A stretch of 49,070 bases of DNA from Flavobacteriia bacterium (GTDB taxonomy: Bacteria; Bacteroidota; Bacteroidia; Flavobacteriales; Flavobacteriaceae): positions 1-49,070 of the forward strand of contig PDQD01000051.1 of the NCBI GenBank assembly GCA_002747695.1, given 5' to 3'. Below the pieces are notes generated by a model. The model did not search any database. It was not told the origin of the DNA and saw only the letters and a list, made by a program, of their open reading frames with translations. The translations under genes were made by a program, and so were the position numbers. Numbering within the stretch: the stretch's first letter is position 1; every line of letters starts with the position of its first letter. Shown one piece after another: positions 40,676 through 49,070 of this stretch.

Positions 40676-42076
40676 TTGATTAAACATTACTCCATTTTTA
40701 TAAGACCCATATCAATTATCGCACATTTGATAATTATAAATGCTATTTTTTATTATTTTGGCTATTATGACAATGTGTTTTTTGTAGCTTTTCTAAATGT
40801 TGCCTGGTTGGTAACGGCTGTTTTTTCAAAGATATATTTCTTTCATCGCACGATTACTGTTACGAGTGTTGTGCGTCAACTCTCGATTCACTTCGCTATT
40901 TTCGCATTAATTGTCATGTCTTATTACGCGGTTGGTCATAAAGTCTTGGTTCTTAAACAGTTCATGTTTTTGTTGCTGTATATCGTTCTGAGTGTTACCT
41001 TATTTAGGTCTTTGTATTTTACTGCTTTACGCCGTTACAGGGTGGGAGGTAAGAATTACAGAAGAGTAGTGTTGTTGGGCTCTAATAAGAGTTTGAAGCC
41101 TTTGGCCAATTTTATGATGAACCGTTCAGATTTTGGCTATAAAATTATCGGTTATTTTTCAGACCTTACGAATCCCAAATTGAGTTATGAAGAACCTGCA
41201 GACCGGGCATTTTTTAAAAAACCCAATGGTGATATACCTTTTTTGGGTACTACAGAAGACTTAAAGACATTTATTGAACAAAATATAATTGATGAAATCT
41301 ATTGTTCACTTTCCGAAACGGATGATCAAACTTTGAAACAAATCATAGATTTAGGTGATAAAAAAGTCATTAGTATTAAGCTTGTTCCGGATTCTAAAGA
41401 TGTTTTGACTAAAAACCTAAAACTGGAATATTATGGGTTTGTGCCGGTTTTTTCGCTGAGAAGTTTCCCTTTGGAACGACCTTTGGCACGTTATTCCAAA
41501 CGTCTGTTTGATATCATTTTTTCCCTGTTTGTGATCGTGTTTGTCATGAGTTGGGTGATCCCTATACTTTTTATTTTGATTAAACTGGATAGCAAAGGAC
41601 CTTTGTTTTTTAACCAGACAAGAGAAGGGCTGAAAGGTGAAACATTTACCTGTTTTAAATTTCGCTCTATGACTCCCAATAGCCGTTCTGATTTTGATCA
41701 AACCGTAAAAAATGACCATCGCATCACACGTGTGGGCAAATTTATACGTAAAACCAGTATAGACGAACTGCCCCAGTTTTTTAATGTGCTTATGGGTACT
41801 ATGAGTGTGGTAGGCCCAAGACCACATATGCCCAACCAATCCAAAATCTTTAAATCCGTAGTTGATAAATATATGGTACGGCATTTTATAAAACCCGGTA
41901 TCACAGGTTTAGCACAGGTCAGAGGTTATAGAGGTGAAATAGAAACTGAAAAAGATATTATACAACGTATAAATGCAGATATTTTTTATCTCGAAAACTG
42001 GAGCTTTGTCATGGATATCAATATCATTATAAAGACGTTTATAAAAATGATTCTGGGCGACGAAAAAGCTTATTGA
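40676..42076 (+). CDS. Polyprenyl glycosylphosphotransferase (exopolysaccharide initiation, WcaJ-like)
   Basis: Transfers a sugar-1-phosphate, typically glucose or galactose, to undecaprenyl phosphate to start an exopolysaccharide repeat unit. 466 residues: four N-terminal membrane segments (about 10-115), a nucleotide-binding-like middle domain ([18 protein letters not shown]), a fifth membrane segment near 285-305 and the C-terminal catalytic domain with [31 protein letters not shown] and [14 protein letters not shown]. The reading frame has no ATG before residue 80, and a stop lies four codons upstream, so the start must be the TTG at 40676. No other polysaccharide genes follow in the window. 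Confidence 0.92.
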   Translation: MIKHYSIFIRPISIIAHLIIINAIFYYFGYYDNVFFVAFLNVAWLVTAVFSKIYFFHRTITVTSVVRQLSIHFAIFALIVMSYYAVGHKVLVLKQFMFLLLYIVLSVTLFRSLYFTALRRYRVGGKNYRRVVLLGSNKSLKPLANFMMNRSDFGYKIIGYFSDLTNPKLSYEEPADRAFFKKPNGDIPFLGTTEDLKTFIEQNIIDEIYCSLSETDDQTLKQIIDLGDKKVISIKLVPDSKDVLTKNLKLEYYGFVPVFSLRSFPLERPLARYSKRLFDIIFSLFVIVFVMSWVIPILFILIKLDSKGPLFFNQTREGLKGETFTCFKFRSMTPNSRSDFDQTVKNDHRITRVGKFIRKTSIDELPQFFNVLMGTMSVVGPRPHMPNQSKIFKSVVDKYMVRHFIKPGITGLAQVRGYRGEIETEKDIIQRINADIFYLENWSFVMDINIIIKTFIKMILGDEKAY

Positions 42077-42120
42077 TTCTGCCCGTATCATTCCTGAAAG
42101 CACTTGTGTTTTATCAGCGT

Positions 42121-43131
42121 TCAACGGTTAAGCTCTAAATGCTTGATTTTTTCTACAATAACACTTGCCAGTTTTATTTTTGATTCATGTGTCCATCCGG
42201 CAACATGTGGTGAGAGCAGTACATGATCCGCCTGTGTCAAATATTGAAAAGCTTCGGGTATTTGATTCGCTGTATCCTCGTTTTTTATAAGGGCTGCAGC
42301 AGATTGTTGTTCTTCTTTTTTAGAAAGACCATGAGCAAAAAGTTGTTCGAAAGAGGTCTTTTCATATTCTAATACATCCAATCCCGCTCCCAGGATTTTG
42401 CCGTTTTTCAGCCCTTCAACCAGAGCTGTGGTTTCTACCACTGTACCACGAGCAGTATTGAGGAGGAAAAATGGTTTGGCAAAACGCTTGATAAAGTCGG
42501 TATTGACCATCTTATAGGATAAATCATTGTGTGGAACGTGTAAACTAACGATGTCGGCGCGTTTTTGAAACTCTGCAAGACTGACCTGAGTAGCATTCGC
42601 GTCTCCCACGCCGGAAAGAATATCATAACAGATGACCTCTACGTCAAAACCCTTTAATTTTTTGGCAAAAGACTTACCCATATTGCCATAACCGATAATG
42701 CCGACGGTTTTTCCATCTAACTCAATCCCTCTGTTGGGCTCGCGTAACCATTGTCCTTGACGGATTTGTCTGTCGGCTCTGTTCAGGTGGTTGAGTAAAG
42801 ATAGTAACATACCCAAAGTGTGTTCGCCCACGGCATTGCGGTTGCCTTCGGGTGCTGAGACCAAATGTATGCCTTTGTTCCGGGCATAGGAGACATCTAT
42901 ATTCTCCAATCCGGCGCCAACCCGCGCGATAAATTTCAGTTGTGTACCGGCATCTATAAACGGCCGGTCTATTTTGAACCGGCTACGGATGACAATACCT
43001 TTATAATCCGGTAATTGCTGTTTGATGACGGCTTTAGACGCCGTAAAGTTTTCAATGCAGGTATAACCCAAACCCTCTAAACCGTGTTTGAGTAACGGAT
43101 GATTATCATCTAATAACAGGACTTTTGACAT
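42121..43131 (-). CDS. D-2-hydroxyacid dehydrogenase (phosphoglycerate dehydrogenase-like)
   Basis: 336 residues of the D-isomer-specific 2-hydroxyacid dehydrogenase family. NAD-binding GIIGYGNMG (144-152) followed by Asp170, catalytic Arg228 in NTARG, the acidic residue in LDVLEYE (about 252-257) and His309 in SPHVAGWTHES. SAPEGNRNAVGEHTLGM is the phosphoglycerate-dehydrogenase-type segment. It lacks the C-terminal ACT domain of long SerA enzymes, so it is the short form, and its role in serine synthesis is probable but not certain. Convergent with the glycosylphosphotransferase gene, 44 bp apart. Confidence 0.88.
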   Translation of the reverse strand: MSKVLLLDDNHPLLKHGLEGLGYTCIENFTASKAVIKQQLPDYKGIVIRSRFKIDRPFIDAGTQLKFIARVGAGLENIDVSYARNKGIHLVSAPEGNRNAVGEHTLGMLLSLLNHLNRADRQIRQGQWLREPNRGIELDGKTVGIIGYGNMGKSFAKKLKGFDVEVICYDILSGVGDANATQVSLAEFQKRADIVSLHVPHNDLSYKMVNTDFIKRFAKPFFLLNTARGTVVETTALVEGLKNGKILGAGLDVLEYEKTSFEQLFAHGLSKKEEQQSAAALIKNEDTANQIPEAFQYLTQADHVLLSPHVAGWTHESKIKLASVIVEKIKHLELNR

Positions 43132-43359
43132 AGAATGTTGGCTTTGGGGTCAAAAATAGTGAAAAAAACGGGGTACTGTCCTCATAAGTACGATCAATCC
43201 CAAGCAGCTGTTCTATAAGGTTGTCGTAATCTTTCAATTTTTCCCGGTATTGATAAGGTTTTGACAGGTGTTATTGACCAATAAGAAAATGAAGAGGGTC
43301 AGGGTGCTATGAGTATTATAAAAAATGCCTATGTTTGTCAGGTAAGTTTAATGAAAAAT

Positions 43360-44682
43360 ATGAACTGGACATCTTTACTCTCACTGAAACGTTACGGTGA
43401 CACCAATGACAGACCAAGATTACTGCAGGACGAAACCCGTTTGGGGTATGAAGTGGATTATGATCGTATTATTTTTTCGGATATGTTCCGCTCTTTGCAG
43501 GACAAGACGCAGGTTGTTCCGCTCTCTGATGTGGATTTTGTACACACCCGTTTGACACACAGTCTTGAAGTAAGCGTCGTAGGGCGTTCACTGGGGCGTA
43601 TTGTCGGTGAAGCACTTTTAAGCAAATATCCCGAACTCAAACAAAACGGGTATAAAATCAATGATTTTGGCGCTATTGTTGCCGCTGCGGCACTGGCCCA
43701 TGATATAGGTAATCCGCCCTTCGGACACAGTGGGGAACGGGCTATGGGTGATTATTTTGCCAATGCTCAGGGCAGGGTCTTTAAAAACAAATTGAATCCC
43801 ACCCAATGGCAGGATTTAATCGCTTTTGAAGGTAATGCCAACGGGTTCAGACTGTTGACGGAGAATCGTCCCGGAATCAAAGGAGGCTTGCGTCTGTCTT
43901 ATGCGACATTGGGTGCATTTATGAAATACCCTAAGCTCTCAACGCCTGTCAAACCTGACCGGCATATAGCCAACAAAAAGTATTCTGTTTTTTATAAAGA
44001 TCGGGAGTTTTTTGATGAGTTAGCCGGTGAATTGGGATTGTTATCCCAGGAAGCTCATGCCGCTTATTTCAGGCATCCGTTGGCTTATCTTGTGGAAGCC
44101 GCTGATGATATTTGCTATTCGATTATAGATTTTGAAGACGGGATAAACCTGGGTTTAATCAGCGAGGACAAAGCGTTGGAATACCTGCTCAACCTTGTGC
44201 GTTCCAATATGATTACCGAAAAATACACCGGTCTGAAGACGTCTAAGGATCGTGTGAGTTACCTCAGGGCTCTGGCTATTCAATCCCTTATTTATGAAGC
44301 TGCAGATGTCTTTATCAAGAATGAAGTACAGATTTTGAATGGTCGTTTTCCACAAGCTTTACTCGATAAATGTCGCTATGAAGCCCAACTCAAGGATATT
44401 ATTGACATCAGTATCAATCAGATGTATATGTCCAAAGAAGTGGTAGAGAAAGAGCTGACTGGTTATAATGTTCTGCAAGACCTGTTGGACGTCTTTATTA
44501 CGGCGGTCAACAATACCTATGCGCACAAACCTACCGGATTTGACAAGTTGGTGATGAAACTCCTGCCCGAAGAACATCAGCGTTTGTCCGATGATCTGTA
44601 TGAACGTCTGATCAATGTATGTTCGTATATTGCAGGAATGTCTGACCGTTATGCCATTCAATTACATCAAAAAATAAAATAA
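43360..44682 (+). CDS. dgt: dGTP triphosphohydrolase (dGTPase)
   Basis: Splits dNTPs, dGTP in the classical enzyme, to nucleoside and triphosphate. 440 residues from the start chosen. HD-superfamily motifs: FVHTRLTHSLEVSVVGRSLG, AALAHDIGNPPFGHSGERAM (His114-Asp115) and EAADDICYSIIDFEDG. Alternative starts exist at 43351 and 43309; MNWTSLLSLKRYGD is where relatives normally begin. The FMN reductase gene starts 5 bp after its stop, so both are on one transcript. Two HD-type nucleotide hydrolases are therefore present in this window, this core one and the island one at 25.3-26.5 kb. Confidence 0.92.
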   Translation: MNWTSLLSLKRYGDTNDRPRLLQDETRLGYEVDYDRIIFSDMFRSLQDKTQVVPLSDVDFVHTRLTHSLEVSVVGRSLGRIVGEALLSKYPELKQNGYKINDFGAIVAAAALAHDIGNPPFGHSGERAMGDYFANAQGRVFKNKLNPTQWQDLIAFEGNANGFRLLTENRPGIKGGLRLSYATLGAFMKYPKLSTPVKPDRHIANKKYSVFYKDREFFDELAGELGLLSQEAHAAYFRHPLAYLVEAADDICYSIIDFEDGINLGLISEDKALEYLLNLVRSNMITEKYTGLKTSKDRVSYLRALAIQSLIYEAADVFIKNEVQILNGRFPQALLDKCRYEAQLKDIIDISINQMYMSKEVVEKELTGYNVLQDLLDVFITAVNNTYAHKPTGFDKLVMKLLPEEHQRLSDDLYERLINVCSYIAGMSDRYAIQLHQKIK

Positions 44683-44687
44683 CAACC

Positions 44688-45215
44688 ATGAATATATTAG
44701 CTTTTGGGGCATCATTCAGTCCTGTCTCTATCAATCATATGTTTGCATCGTTTGCCGCTTCACATTTTAAACACGGTAATTGCAGACTGTTAAACCTGTC
44801 AGAATATACTTTGCCGGTGTTTATGGCAACAGAAGATCAGGTCAATAACCCACCGGAAGCAGTGATAGACTTTATTGACCAATTCAAATGGGCAGACCTT
44901 GTGATTATATCGTTGGCAGAACACAATGGTAGCTATACAGCGGCGTTTAAAAATTTATTTGATTGGGCATCGGTTGTTGACGGTAAAATTTTTGAGGGTA
45001 CTAAAGTGGTTTTACTCTCGACATCGCCGGGGGAACGGGCGGCTCAAACAGTGATGGCCGCTGCCAAAAACAGATTTCCTTACCATGGTGCTAACATTAT
45101 AGGTGATTTTTCTCTTCCGGAATTTGACACAAATTTTAAACCGGAAGAAGGCATTGTCAACGAGACATTGAAAAAAGATTTTGAAGCGTTTATAACGCGT
45201 TTGCCGGTTGATTAG
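44688..45215 (+). CDS. NADPH-dependent FMN reductase-family flavoprotein
   Basis: 175 residues with the flavodoxin-like fold of the NADPH-dependent FMN reductase family: FGASFSPVSINHMFASF at the phosphate loop, WADLVIISLAEHNGSYTAAF and KNLFDWASV, the conserved LAEHNGSY-type motif binding FMN, and KVVLLSTSPGERAAQTV. Such enzymes reduce FMN, quinones or azo compounds. It lies 5 bp behind dgt in a two-gene operon; the link to dNTP metabolism is unclear and may be only positional. Confidence 0.87.
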   Translation: MNILAFGASFSPVSINHMFASFAASHFKHGNCRLLNLSEYTLPVFMATEDQVNNPPEAVIDFIDQFKWADLVIISLAEHNGSYTAAFKNLFDWASVVDGKIFEGTKVVLLSTSPGERAAQTVMAAAKNRFPYHGANIIGDFSLPEFDTNFKPEEGIVNETLKKDFEAFITRLPVD

Positions 45216-45378
45216 GGGCTCTGTTTTCAGTGTTCAGAGTGCTTTTTCGGGAGAAAAAAGTAAGAGTTCTTAATAAAAAGTGAATTTTATCGCACACCTC
45301 AATAAAATTTATAAATTCGCCGTTTAAGCTATAAATCGTTTTTACGGCTTTTGATAACCTTTAGGATAACCACAGATT

Positions 45379-48300
45379 ATGTTTTCATTTAAAAGATTAA
45401 ATCTTATTTTGGGTTGGGTGGTCTTTGCTATTGCATTGATTACCTATGTTTTAACCTTAGAGCCTACCGTGAGTTTTTGGGATTGCGGTGAGTATATTTC
45501 CACGGCAGTAAAACTGGAAGTAGGTCATCCGCCGGGTGCGCCATTATTCCAGATGCTAGGTGCATTTTTCGCCATTTTTGCCAAAGATGCCCAACATGTG
45601 GCTCATATGGTCAACTTTATGTCCGGATTATCCAGTGCTTTTACAATTTTGTTTTTGTTTTGGAGTATCAGCATTTTAGCACAAAAGATTTGGTTTAAAA
45701 AAGACGAAGAAATCAGTGGCGGTAAAGCATATATCGTTTTGGGCAGTGCATTGGTCGGGTCGCTGGCTTATGCATTTTCAGACAGCTTTTGGTTTTCTGC
45801 CGTAGAAGCCGAAGTTTATGCGATGTCATCATTCCTTATGGCATTGTTGTTTTGGTTGGGACTTAAATGGGAAAGTGCCATGGATGAACCTCAGGGTGAC
45901 CGTTGGTTATTACTCATCAGCTTGGTCGTAGGTTTGTCCTTTGGGGTACACATTTTATCATTATTGGTCATTCCTCCTATTGTCTTTTTATACATCTACA
46001 AGCGTTATAAAATCGACAATTTTCAAAAATTCGTTCTGGCCAATATTGTGGCTATTTTATTTTTGGCCTTTACATTTAAATTTTTATTCCCTTTCACGTT
46101 AAAATATTTTAGTGCTTTAGAGTTATTCTTTGTCAATTCATTGGGATTACCTTTCAATTCCGGTACGATTATCGCCGGTATATTATTGGTCGCTGCATTT
46201 GTTGTCGCTTTGCGCTATACCCGTAAAAAAAACATGGTTACAGCCAATACGCTAGTATTGTCAGTAATGTTTATCATGATAGGTTTTTCTTCTTGGCTGA
46301 TGTTACCCATCAGGGCAAATGCCAATACGACCATCAATGAAAATAATCCCTCTAGTGCCCGTGAATTACTGGCCTATTACAACCGTGAACAATATGGGGA
46401 TGCCAATGTGTTTTACGATAAATACTATTCGTTTGTTTACCGTCAGGAAAAAGACAATGCGCAACCATACAGAGACGATAACAAAAAGTATGAAAAGGAC
46501 GATAAAACAGGGGAGTATGTTATTGTCAATAAGGATCGTTATAAAAATGCGTTACCCAACTGGAGTTCCAAACACAAAGGACTAATGCCCAGGATGGTGG
46601 CTACCAACCCGACGAATATCAATTACTATAAATCCATTGCCGGTATTCCTGAGAAATCTACCCGTAAACCGACATTCTTTCAGAATCTGAAATTTATGTT
46701 CCAGTACCAGTTCGGGTATATGTACGGCCGTTATTTTATGTGGAATTTTGTAGGCCGTCAGAATGATGAACAAGGCCGGTTGGATATTCACAATGGTAAT
46801 TGGTTGAGCGGTATTTCGTTTATTGACAGCCTGTTCCTCGGTCCGCAAACGGATTTGCCCGATAGTATCAAAAATAACCCTGCCCGTAACACTTATTTCT
46901 TTTTGCCCTTTATACTTGGGCTGTTAGGGGTATTCTTCCATCTGAAAAAAGATCCTGAGAATTTCTATATCCTCTTATTGTTTTTTGCATTTACCGGCTT
47001 GGCGATTATATTCTATACCAATCCCAAACCTTTTGAACCGCGTGAACGGGATTATGCAGTGGTCGGGTCATTTTATGTGTTTGCGATATGGATAGGTCTT
47101 GGTGTATCGGCTATTTTCAGTTATTTGAAAAACAGTATGCAGACCAAAGGGGTGGCTATGGGTCTGTCATTGGTCAGTTTGTTGGCAGTACCGGTACTTA
47201 TGGGCTTTCAGAATTGGGACGACCATGACCGTTCCGGAAAATACACGGCACATTTTAATGCCGGTGCTTACCTCAACTCTTGTGACCCCAATGCTATTCT
47301 CTACACCATAGGTGACAATGATACGTTCCCTTTGTGGTATTTACAGGAGGTAGAAGGTGTACGTACCGATGTTAAAACAGTCAATACGAGTTTACTCGGT
47401 ACAGACTGGTATATCGATCAAATGAAACGCAAAACCTATGAAGCTGATCCTATTCCATCGCAATTGACTCACCACGACTACCGCTACGGTTATCTGGATG
47501 TGGCTTACCATTACGGGGGACAATTCGAACTCAAAGACAGCGTGATGTATGTTAAGGACTTTATGAATTGGATACAGAGTGACAAGGATTTTACCTATGT
47601 TTCCATTCCGGGAACCAATGATGAAAAAGTCTATCCCATCAATCGTTTACGTTTGCCTGTGGATAAAGAGGCAGTTTTGAAAAATGGCATTGTAGCGCCT
47701 AAAGATGCCGATAAAATTGTGGACTATATTGATTTTACGATTGATGACTATGGCATTTACAAAAACAATATCCTGATGTTGGATATTTTGGCCAATTTCA
47801 ATTGGGAAAAACCCATCTATTTTACCGGTGGTAGTTTTGATGATAAAGAATATGTTTGGCTTAAAGATTACCTCCAGCAAGATGGTTTGACCTACAAATT
47901 GGTACCCATTAAAACAGAGCATAAAGGCAGTCCGTTTGAACAAGGGCGCATAGACCCCGACAAAATGTATCAACATATCAAGTCCTGGGATTGGGATCAT
48001 ATGTCCGATGATTTCTATTACGATCCTGAAACCAGAAAAAATGCTACGAATATCAGGGTTGCATTAGACCGGTTAGCCGAAGCTTTTATCAAAGAAGACC
48101 GGCCGGATAAGGCAGAGGAAATGCTGGATTTATCCGTGGAGAAATTACCTGAAGACAAGGTTGATACCGGTTTCTTAATGTTTGGTCATATTGAAAAATA
48201 CTACGCTTTGGGTAAACAAGCCAAAGCCCGTCATATTGCAGAACAAATGATCAAACAAAATCAGGAAATGCTGGAGTATTACGCCCGGTTTAAACCTTCG

Positions 48301-48462
48301 ATGTTCGCTAAAGTTTTTGACAAGGTAGAAAACAACCTGATTGCCTATGGTGAAGTCGTACGTACGATTTCTGCTTTGGATAAAGATGAGGCATACGTCA
48401 ACCAGACACAAGATACGTATATCAACTATTTAGATTTATTTAAAGAATATATAGATGAGTAG
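45379..48462 (+). CDS. DUF2723 membrane protein (protein O-mannosyltransferase-like)
   Basis: 1027 residues. The N-terminal half has about ten membrane segments and the DUF2723 signature LEPTVSFWDCGEYISTAVKLEVGHPPGAPLF (split about residues 28-58, with FWDCGE and GHPPGAP as key parts), resembling GT-C glycosyltransferases whose active-site Asp lies in this first loop. FEPRERDYAVVGSFYVFAIW is a second conserved block. The C-terminal 400 residues are soluble, ending in helical TPR-like repeats (ALDRLAEAFIKEDRPDKAEE-MLDLS). Probably transfers a sugar from a lipid carrier to an exported protein or polymer. Single gene; -7-like TAAATTCG lies near 45312. Confidence 0.88.
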   Translation: MFSFKRLNLILGWVVFAIALITYVLTLEPTVSFWDCGEYISTAVKLEVGHPPGAPLFQMLGAFFAIFAKDAQHVAHMVNFMSGLSSAFTILFLFWSISILAQKIWFKKDEEISGGKAYIVLGSALVGSLAYAFSDSFWFSAVEAEVYAMSSFLMALLFWLGLKWESAMDEPQGDRWLLLISLVVGLSFGVHILSLLVIPPIVFLYIYKRYKIDNFQKFVLANIVAILFLAFTFKFLFPFTLKYFSALELFFVNSLGLPFNSGTIIAGILLVAAFVVALRYTRKKNMVTANTLVLSVMFIMIGFSSWLMLPIRANANTTINENNPSSARELLAYYNREQYGDANVFYDKYYSFVYRQEKDNAQPYRDDNKKYEKDDKTGEYVIVNKDRYKNALPNWSSKHKGLMPRMVATNPTNINYYKSIAGIPEKSTRKPTFFQNLKFMFQYQFGYMYGRYFMWNFVGRQNDEQGRLDIHNGNWLSGISFIDSLFLGPQTDLPDSIKNNPARNTYFFLPFILGLLGVFFHLKKDPENFYILLLFFAFTGLAIIFYTNPKPFEPRERDYAVVGSFYVFAIWIGLGVSAIFSYLKNSMQTKGVAMGLSLVSLLAVPVLMGFQNWDDHDRSGKYTAHFNAGAYLNSCDPNAILYTIGDNDTFPLWYLQEVEGVRTDVKTVNTSLLGTDWYIDQMKRKTYEADPIPSQLTHHDYRYGYLDVAYHYGGQFELKDSVMYVKDFMNWIQSDKDFTYVSIPGTNDEKVYPINRLRLPVDKEAVLKNGIVAPKDADKIVDYIDFTIDDYGIYKNNILMLDILANFNWEKPIYFTGGSFDDKEYVWLKDYLQQDGLTYKLVPIKTEHKGSPFEQGRIDPDKMYQHIKSWDWDHMSDDFYYDPETRKNATNIRVALDRLAEAFIKEDRPDKAEEMLDLSVEKLPEDKVDTGFLMFGHIEKYYALGKQAKARHIAEQMIKQNQEMLEYYARFKPSMFAKVFDKVENNLIAYGEVVRTISALDKDEAYVNQTQDTYINYLDLFKEYIDE

Positions 48463-48480
48463 GTCTTAGACCGATGAAAC

Positions 48481-48512
48481 CTTACCGGGATGAAGCGTTT
48501 TTTGCCGGTAAG
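48481..48512 (+). terminator. Hairpin after the DUF2723 gene
   Basis: CTTACCGG (48481-48488) pairs exactly with CCGGTAAG (48505-48512); the T-rich stretch comes 15-30 nt later, so termination would be weak or Rho-aided. Confidence 0.5.
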
Positions 48513-48583
48513 TGTTACTCATTATTCTTTTTAGTTTTTTACTCTAAACTTGTTTAGTGTGGTTTGCCTGAACGGGCTATTTA

Positions 48584-48646
48584 CCCTTGTAAACACCACG
48601 GGAAGCTTGCAATCGCTTTAGGTGTTAACCGCGGCTTACACAAGGG
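48584..48646. repeat. Nested inverted repeat
   Basis: Outer arms CCCTTGT (48584-48590) and ACAAGGG (48640-48646), inner arms AACACC (48592-48597) and GGTGTT (48621-48626). The two perfect stems are nested, giving a structured element of about 63 nt. Confidence 0.5.
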
Positions 48647-48747
48647 ATAGAAGGTCTAAAAACTATTTTTACCGGGGTTGTTTTATCATCAATAGAAAAA
48701 AATGAACAAAGCTACTGAGGAAACTAACTGTTTTTAACTGTTAAAAC

Positions 48748-48774
48748 CACGGAGGACACGGAGGACACAGAGAT
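48748..48774. repeat. Three 9-bp tandem units
   Basis: CACGGAGGA, CACGGAGGA, CACAGAGAT. This kind of short GGAGGACAC repeat occurs between genes in many bacterial genomes and gives false reading frames rich in Cys-Val-Leu-Arg. Confidence 0.6.
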
Positions 48775-48908
48775 TCAAAAGGTCTGAAGACCTTTTTCGC
48801 AAGACTGACGTAATGTACCTAATGTTAATAGCATTGAGAAGAATTTTATTGTAGAAGGGTGGCCTATCTAAAAAAATATTGAAAATCAAGGAAGCGGCGC
48901 AGGGATGG

Positions 48909-48959
48909 GATGAAAAGCTGTTTGAGACCGACCGGTAGTGCGGTTGAGTTCTTTTCATC
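48909..48959. repeat. 51-bp hairpin element
   Basis: GATGAAAAG (48909-48917) pairs with CTTTTCATC (48951-48959); inside, ACCG (927-930 of 48 kb) pairs with CGGT (941-944). It is G+C rich in the centre and looks like an interspersed repeat. Confidence 0.5.
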
Positions 48960-49070
48960 GGTGGCTGGTGGTTCCGTAGTATTTTCTTATATTTTTTTAG
49001 TAAGCTTAGTGTTAAGTCAAGTGTAATCTTATACACCAAACCTTGTTCATTTTCGTTTTTTGTCATTCTA

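Larger units (their letters stand above)
48463..49070. other. Repeat-rich right edge without a gene
   Basis: 608 bp. It holds a hairpin after the DUF2723 gene (48481-48512), a nested inverted repeat (48584-48646), three 9-bp tandem units (48748-48774) and a 51-bp hairpin (48909-48959). A 110-codon minus frame covers much of it, but its C-terminus is just the translated 9-bp repeat, so it is taken as chance. Confidence 0.6.

Noticed and set aside
48734..49066. 110-codon minus-strand frame at the right edge
   Set aside because: Its end is the translation of the GGAGGACAC-type tandem repeat, and the rest covers a hairpin element.
1..49070. tRNA or rRNA genes as island anchors
   Set aside because: No cloverleaf with a TTCRA-type T-loop or rRNA sequence was noticed by eye; a covariance search was not possible here.

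Overview
The window reads as chromosomal DNA of a flavobacterium-like Bacteroidetes. The reasons are two type IX secretion (T9SS) proteins (a plug-family protein and an amidase with a C-terminal sorting domain), a hybrid two-component regulator, flavobacterial family proteins (DUF3667, DUF2723, YwqK/MORN, Porin_10-like, SIMPL), and promoters of the Bacteroidetes type, with -7 elements of the form TAnnTTTG instead of sigma70 -10 boxes. No rRNA, tRNA, CRISPR array, integrase or transposase was seen.

Layout. 0.4-9.8 kb: housekeeping metabolism: leucyl aminopeptidase, a CYTH protein, a cysteine-less thioredoxin-like protein, panB facing a PLP decarboxylase, an apbE gene directly behind maeB, and queG. 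10-16.6 kb: an alpha/beta hydrolase, a DUF805-like membrane protein, an AraC-VOC pair, a SIMPL protein, a small secreted protein and a photolyase. 16.8-23.2 kb: envelope and secretion genes (MORN-repeat protein, T9SS-exported amidase, T9SS plug protein, DUF3667). 23.4-25.0 kb: pruA with a clear terminator.

25.05-30.75 kb: an accessory island between the core genes pruA and rnhB. All its recognisable genes are single, on the minus strand and separated by 300-600 bp of repeat-rich DNA: an HD-domain nucleotidase-like gene, a 100-residue membrane protein, aquaporin Z and a secreted HExxH protein. Direct repeats bracket the HD gene (23 bp) and aqpZ (110 bp). A 50-bp palindromic module lies upstream of the HD and HExxH genes. 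A 13-bp motif lies exactly 19 nt after both of their stop codons. The arrangement looks like an array of gene cassettes, but no recombinase is present here. This is the most likely place for something undescribed.

30.7-36.3 kb: rnhB, a putative porin, an amidohydrolase lipoprotein and a zinc alcohol dehydrogenase. Degenerate 7-bp tandem arrays sit immediately behind the stop codons of rnhB and the porin gene, with smaller ones behind the photolyase gene and in the island. 36.9-39.6 kb: a TPR-type hybrid two-component regulator with an AraC output domain. It is followed by about 1 kb without a normal gene, holding an inverted repeat, two tiny reading frames and a strong terminator. 40.7-48.5 kb: a polyprenyl glycosylphosphotransferase with a TTG start, a D-2-hydroxyacid dehydrogenase, a dGTPase/FMN-reductase pair and a DUF2723 membrane protein. 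The last 600 bp hold repeats and hairpins and no convincing gene.

All family assignments come from reading motifs by eye. No database search was run.
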